The notes under the pieces were generated by a model that ran no database searches, was not told where the DNA came from, and saw only the letters and a list, made by a program, of their open reading frames with translations. The position numbers were made by a program, and so were the translations under genes. Positions 5,237 through 6,758 of a DNA stretch of 6,758 nt are shown piece by piece. Origin of the DNA: Betaproteobacteria bacterium (GTDB lineage Bacteria > Pseudomonadota > Gammaproteobacteria > Burkholderiales > Casimicrobiaceae); contig PLYG01000441.1 in assembly GCA_003153335.1 (NCBI GenBank), forward strand, positions 1 to 6,758, written 5' to 3'. Position 1 is the first letter of the stretch, and each line of letters begins with the position of its first letter.

Positions 5237-6758
5237 TGCGTAGATCCTTTGTTGGCCGCGGGCGTCGGGGGCTTTGCTCCAGCGACGGGCTCGACGCGGG
5301 GTTCCACCCAGGTACCGGTGACTTCATATTCTCCGGCAAAAAGCTTGCCGATCGGATCCTTCAGGATGGTCGACCCAAGCAGTACGCTCGCACCGACGAT
5401 GGGATTTACCGTCGCCGCCGCCGCCGCGGCGGCCAGTCCGCCCGTCAGGCTCGGCTGCACGCGGATTCTCAGGTGCTGGGTTTCCTTCTCGATGTCCGCT
5501 TCGCCGGAGATTTCCACCTTGGCCGCGGGGCCAACGATGCGCAGATTGCTGGTGGTCATCACTCCGGTCTTGACCGCGACGTCGCCGCTCATTTCGTCGA
5601 ACGAATAGCCTTCCGCTACGACATCGCGAAAATCAAGCGTTAGGCGCCTGGCAAGGGCGTCGAGATTGAGAATGCCGAGCAGCTTGCCGATGCCCGGATC
5701 GACCTTGGTGAATTGTCCGCGCAGCGCGTCGACGCTGAAATGGCCGTTCAGCGTCGGGTAATTGAAGTCCTGCGGTCCGCCCACCCAGTTCAACTGGCCT
5801 TCGAGCTTGCCATTCCCGCCTCTTACGCCCTCGGGTACGCCGTGCCGGGCGAAAAATTTGCCCACATCCCTGACCTCCAGTTTGACGTCGAGCTCGGTCC
5901 GCTGCATCGCCCCCTGCACCCGCCAGCGCCCGTTCGCCACCAGGTCGCTTTCCGGATTGCGCAGCGCCAGCGTGTCGATGCGCCAGTCCGCGCCATCGGG
6001 ACGGGCTTGCAGCTCCAGCCTGCCCAGATCGCGCCCTTTGCTCAGATACGACTCCGCCATCACGTCCAGCGCGGGCAGATCGCGCCGCGGCGCGGCGGGC
6101 GCGGTGGGGCCGCTATTGGTTTCCTCGGCCGGTAGCGCAAGCCGCCGCAAGCGCGCGCTGAGCTTGCCCGTGTCGCCCGCCTTTGGCGGCTGCCACACCG
6201 CAGTGCCGGCAACGTCATTGCTGTCGAGATCGACGCGCCATTCGCCGGCCTGATTGCGCACTTGCACATGCAGATTGCGAAATTTCCGGCCAAACGCCTG
6301 CATCGTTTCGGCCTGCAGGTCGACGCCGGCCAGTCCTGTGTCGGGCGCGCCGGCGGCTTTGTCGCCGCCGCCGCCCGTGCCTCCCGCGAGCGCGAGCCAG
6401 GGGTCCAGCTCGACGTTGTCGACATTCCCGCGTATCCAGAACCCATCGCGATCCGCGCGTGCCGGGGTCCGGCCGAAACTGAACGCGAGACGCTGGACCT
6501 CGGTCGCCTTGTCCGACAGCAAGCGTATGGCCTCGAACTGCCCGATCGTGCCGAACGTCGCCACCAAGCGATCATGCGTCCGATCGACTGCTTGCCGTTC
6601 GAGCCGCAGCGGCAGGCTTTGCTCGGCCTTCTTGCCCAACGGTGCCGGCAGATCGATGGTAATCCCACGCAGCGTCGAATCGACGGTCCAGCCGTAGTTT
6701 CCCGCTTCGCTTTGCAGGCTGAACTGCCAATCGGTGCGGCCGCGCAACTGCTCGGAAG
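5233..6758 (-). CDS. yhdP: YhdP/AsmA-like envelope protein, C-terminal part (5' end outside window)
   Basis: The frame is open from the right edge to TGA at 5233-5235, giving about 508 residues of a protein usually over 1200 long, so the N-terminal membrane anchor lies outside. The sequence is a beta-strand-rich AsmA-like repeat (for example LDVKLEVRDVGKFFARHGVP and GKLEGQLNWVGGPQDF). It closes with a typical YhdP ending: GYSFDEMSGDVAVKTGVM, VGPAAKVEISGEADIEKE, an Ala-rich stretch (GGLAAAAAAATVNPIVGAS) and KLFAGEYEVTGTWVEPRVEP. YhdP belongs with TamB and YdbH to the bridge-like proteins thought to carry phospholipids across the periplasm to the outer membrane. A Gly/Lys-rich insert (GGTGGGGDKAAGA) and an Ala/Pro-rich insert around PTAPAAPRRD look like lineage-specific linkers. 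The stop overlaps the nitrilase start by four bases. The ending lacks frame damage. Confidence 0.9.
   Translation of the reverse strand, partial: SEQLRGRTDWQFSLQSEAGNYGWTVDSTLRGITIDLPAPLGKKAEQSLPLRLERQAVDRTHDRLVATFGTIGQFEAIRLLSDKATEVQRLAFSFGRTPARADRDGFWIRGNVDNVELDPWLALAGGTGGGGDKAAGAPDTGLAGVDLQAETMQAFGRKFRNLHVQVRNQAGEWRVDLDSNDVAGTAVWQPPKAGDTGKLSARLRRLALPAEETNSGPTAPAAPRRDLPALDVMAESYLSKGRDLGRLELQARPDGADWRIDTLALRNPESDLVANGRWRVQGAMQRTELDVKLEVRDVGKFFARHGVPEGVRGGNGKLEGQLNWVGGPQDFNYPTLNGHFSVDALRGQFTKVDPGIGKLLGILNLDALARRLTLDFRDVVAEGYSFDEMSGDVAVKTGVMTTSNLRIVGPAAKVEISGEADIEKETQHLRIRVQPSLTGGLAAAAAAATVNPIVGASVLLGSTILKDPIGKLFAGEYEVTGTWVEPRVEPVAGAKPPTPAANKGSTQ

Noticed and set aside
5410..5434. GCC-repeat-like run
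   Set aside because: It encodes an alanine run in the YhdP C-terminal region typical of the protein; codon choice explains the repetition.
4418..5608. 396-codon plus-strand open frame
   Set aside because: It is the complement of the well-supported nitrilase and yhdP genes; its length comes from codon bias on the real strand.
1..6758. CRISPR array, tRNA or rRNA gene, integron or phage attachment site
   Set aside because: I looked for regularly spaced repeats, cloverleaf-like segments and attachment-type direct repeats and found none that hold up.

Overview
The window looks like a high-GC proteobacterial chromosome, most likely a betaproteobacterium in the broad Burkholderiales/Nitrosomonadales sense. 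The evidence is the adjacency of a thioredoxin reductase with an Smr-domain protein, a sigma-54-type promoter in front of a type IV pilin gene, and a yhdP-nitrilase pair joined by an ATGA overlap. The genus cannot be fixed from the sequence alone.

Layout from left to right. 1-234 (+) is the C-terminal end of thioredoxin reductase (trxB). 392-1078 (+) is an Smr-domain protein. 1079-1573 holds no recognised gene, only a weak small hydrophobic ORF on the minus strand. 1574-1601 is a strong hairpin terminator for the gene at 1618-2031 (-), a complete type IV major pilin of the PilA class with a strong ribosome site, a 14-bp palindrome just upstream of that site, and a good -24/-12 (sigma-54) promoter at 2109-2124. 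2185-2307 is a structured non-coding stretch ending in a plus-strand hairpin and T-run. 2363-2983 (-) is an unrecognised six-cysteine protein in visibly AT-richer DNA. 3009-3200 (-) is an open frame with two hydrophobic segments but no normal start codon. 3432-4153 (-) is a decayed IS91-family transposase with two Trp-to-stop changes, two frame breaks and two large internal losses. 4249-4390 (+) is a short N-terminal fragment of a type I restriction-modification methylase (HsdM). 4406-5236 (-) is an intact nitrilase-superfamily amidase of the deaminated-glutathione amidase type. 5233-6758 (-) is the C-terminal part of a YhdP/AsmA-like envelope protein, cut by the window edge.

The window is therefore two blocks of ordinary core genes (trxB-smr-pilA and yhdP-nit) separated by about 2 kb (roughly 2.3-4.4 kb) of accessory debris. 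The debris starts directly after the nitrilase stop codon, where many betaproteobacteria carry tldD, so this is probably a rearrangement or insertion boundary. No complete new defence or mobile system is visible. The least explained parts are the cysteine-rich orphan protein, the structured region upstream of pilA, and the palindrome next to the pilA ribosome site.
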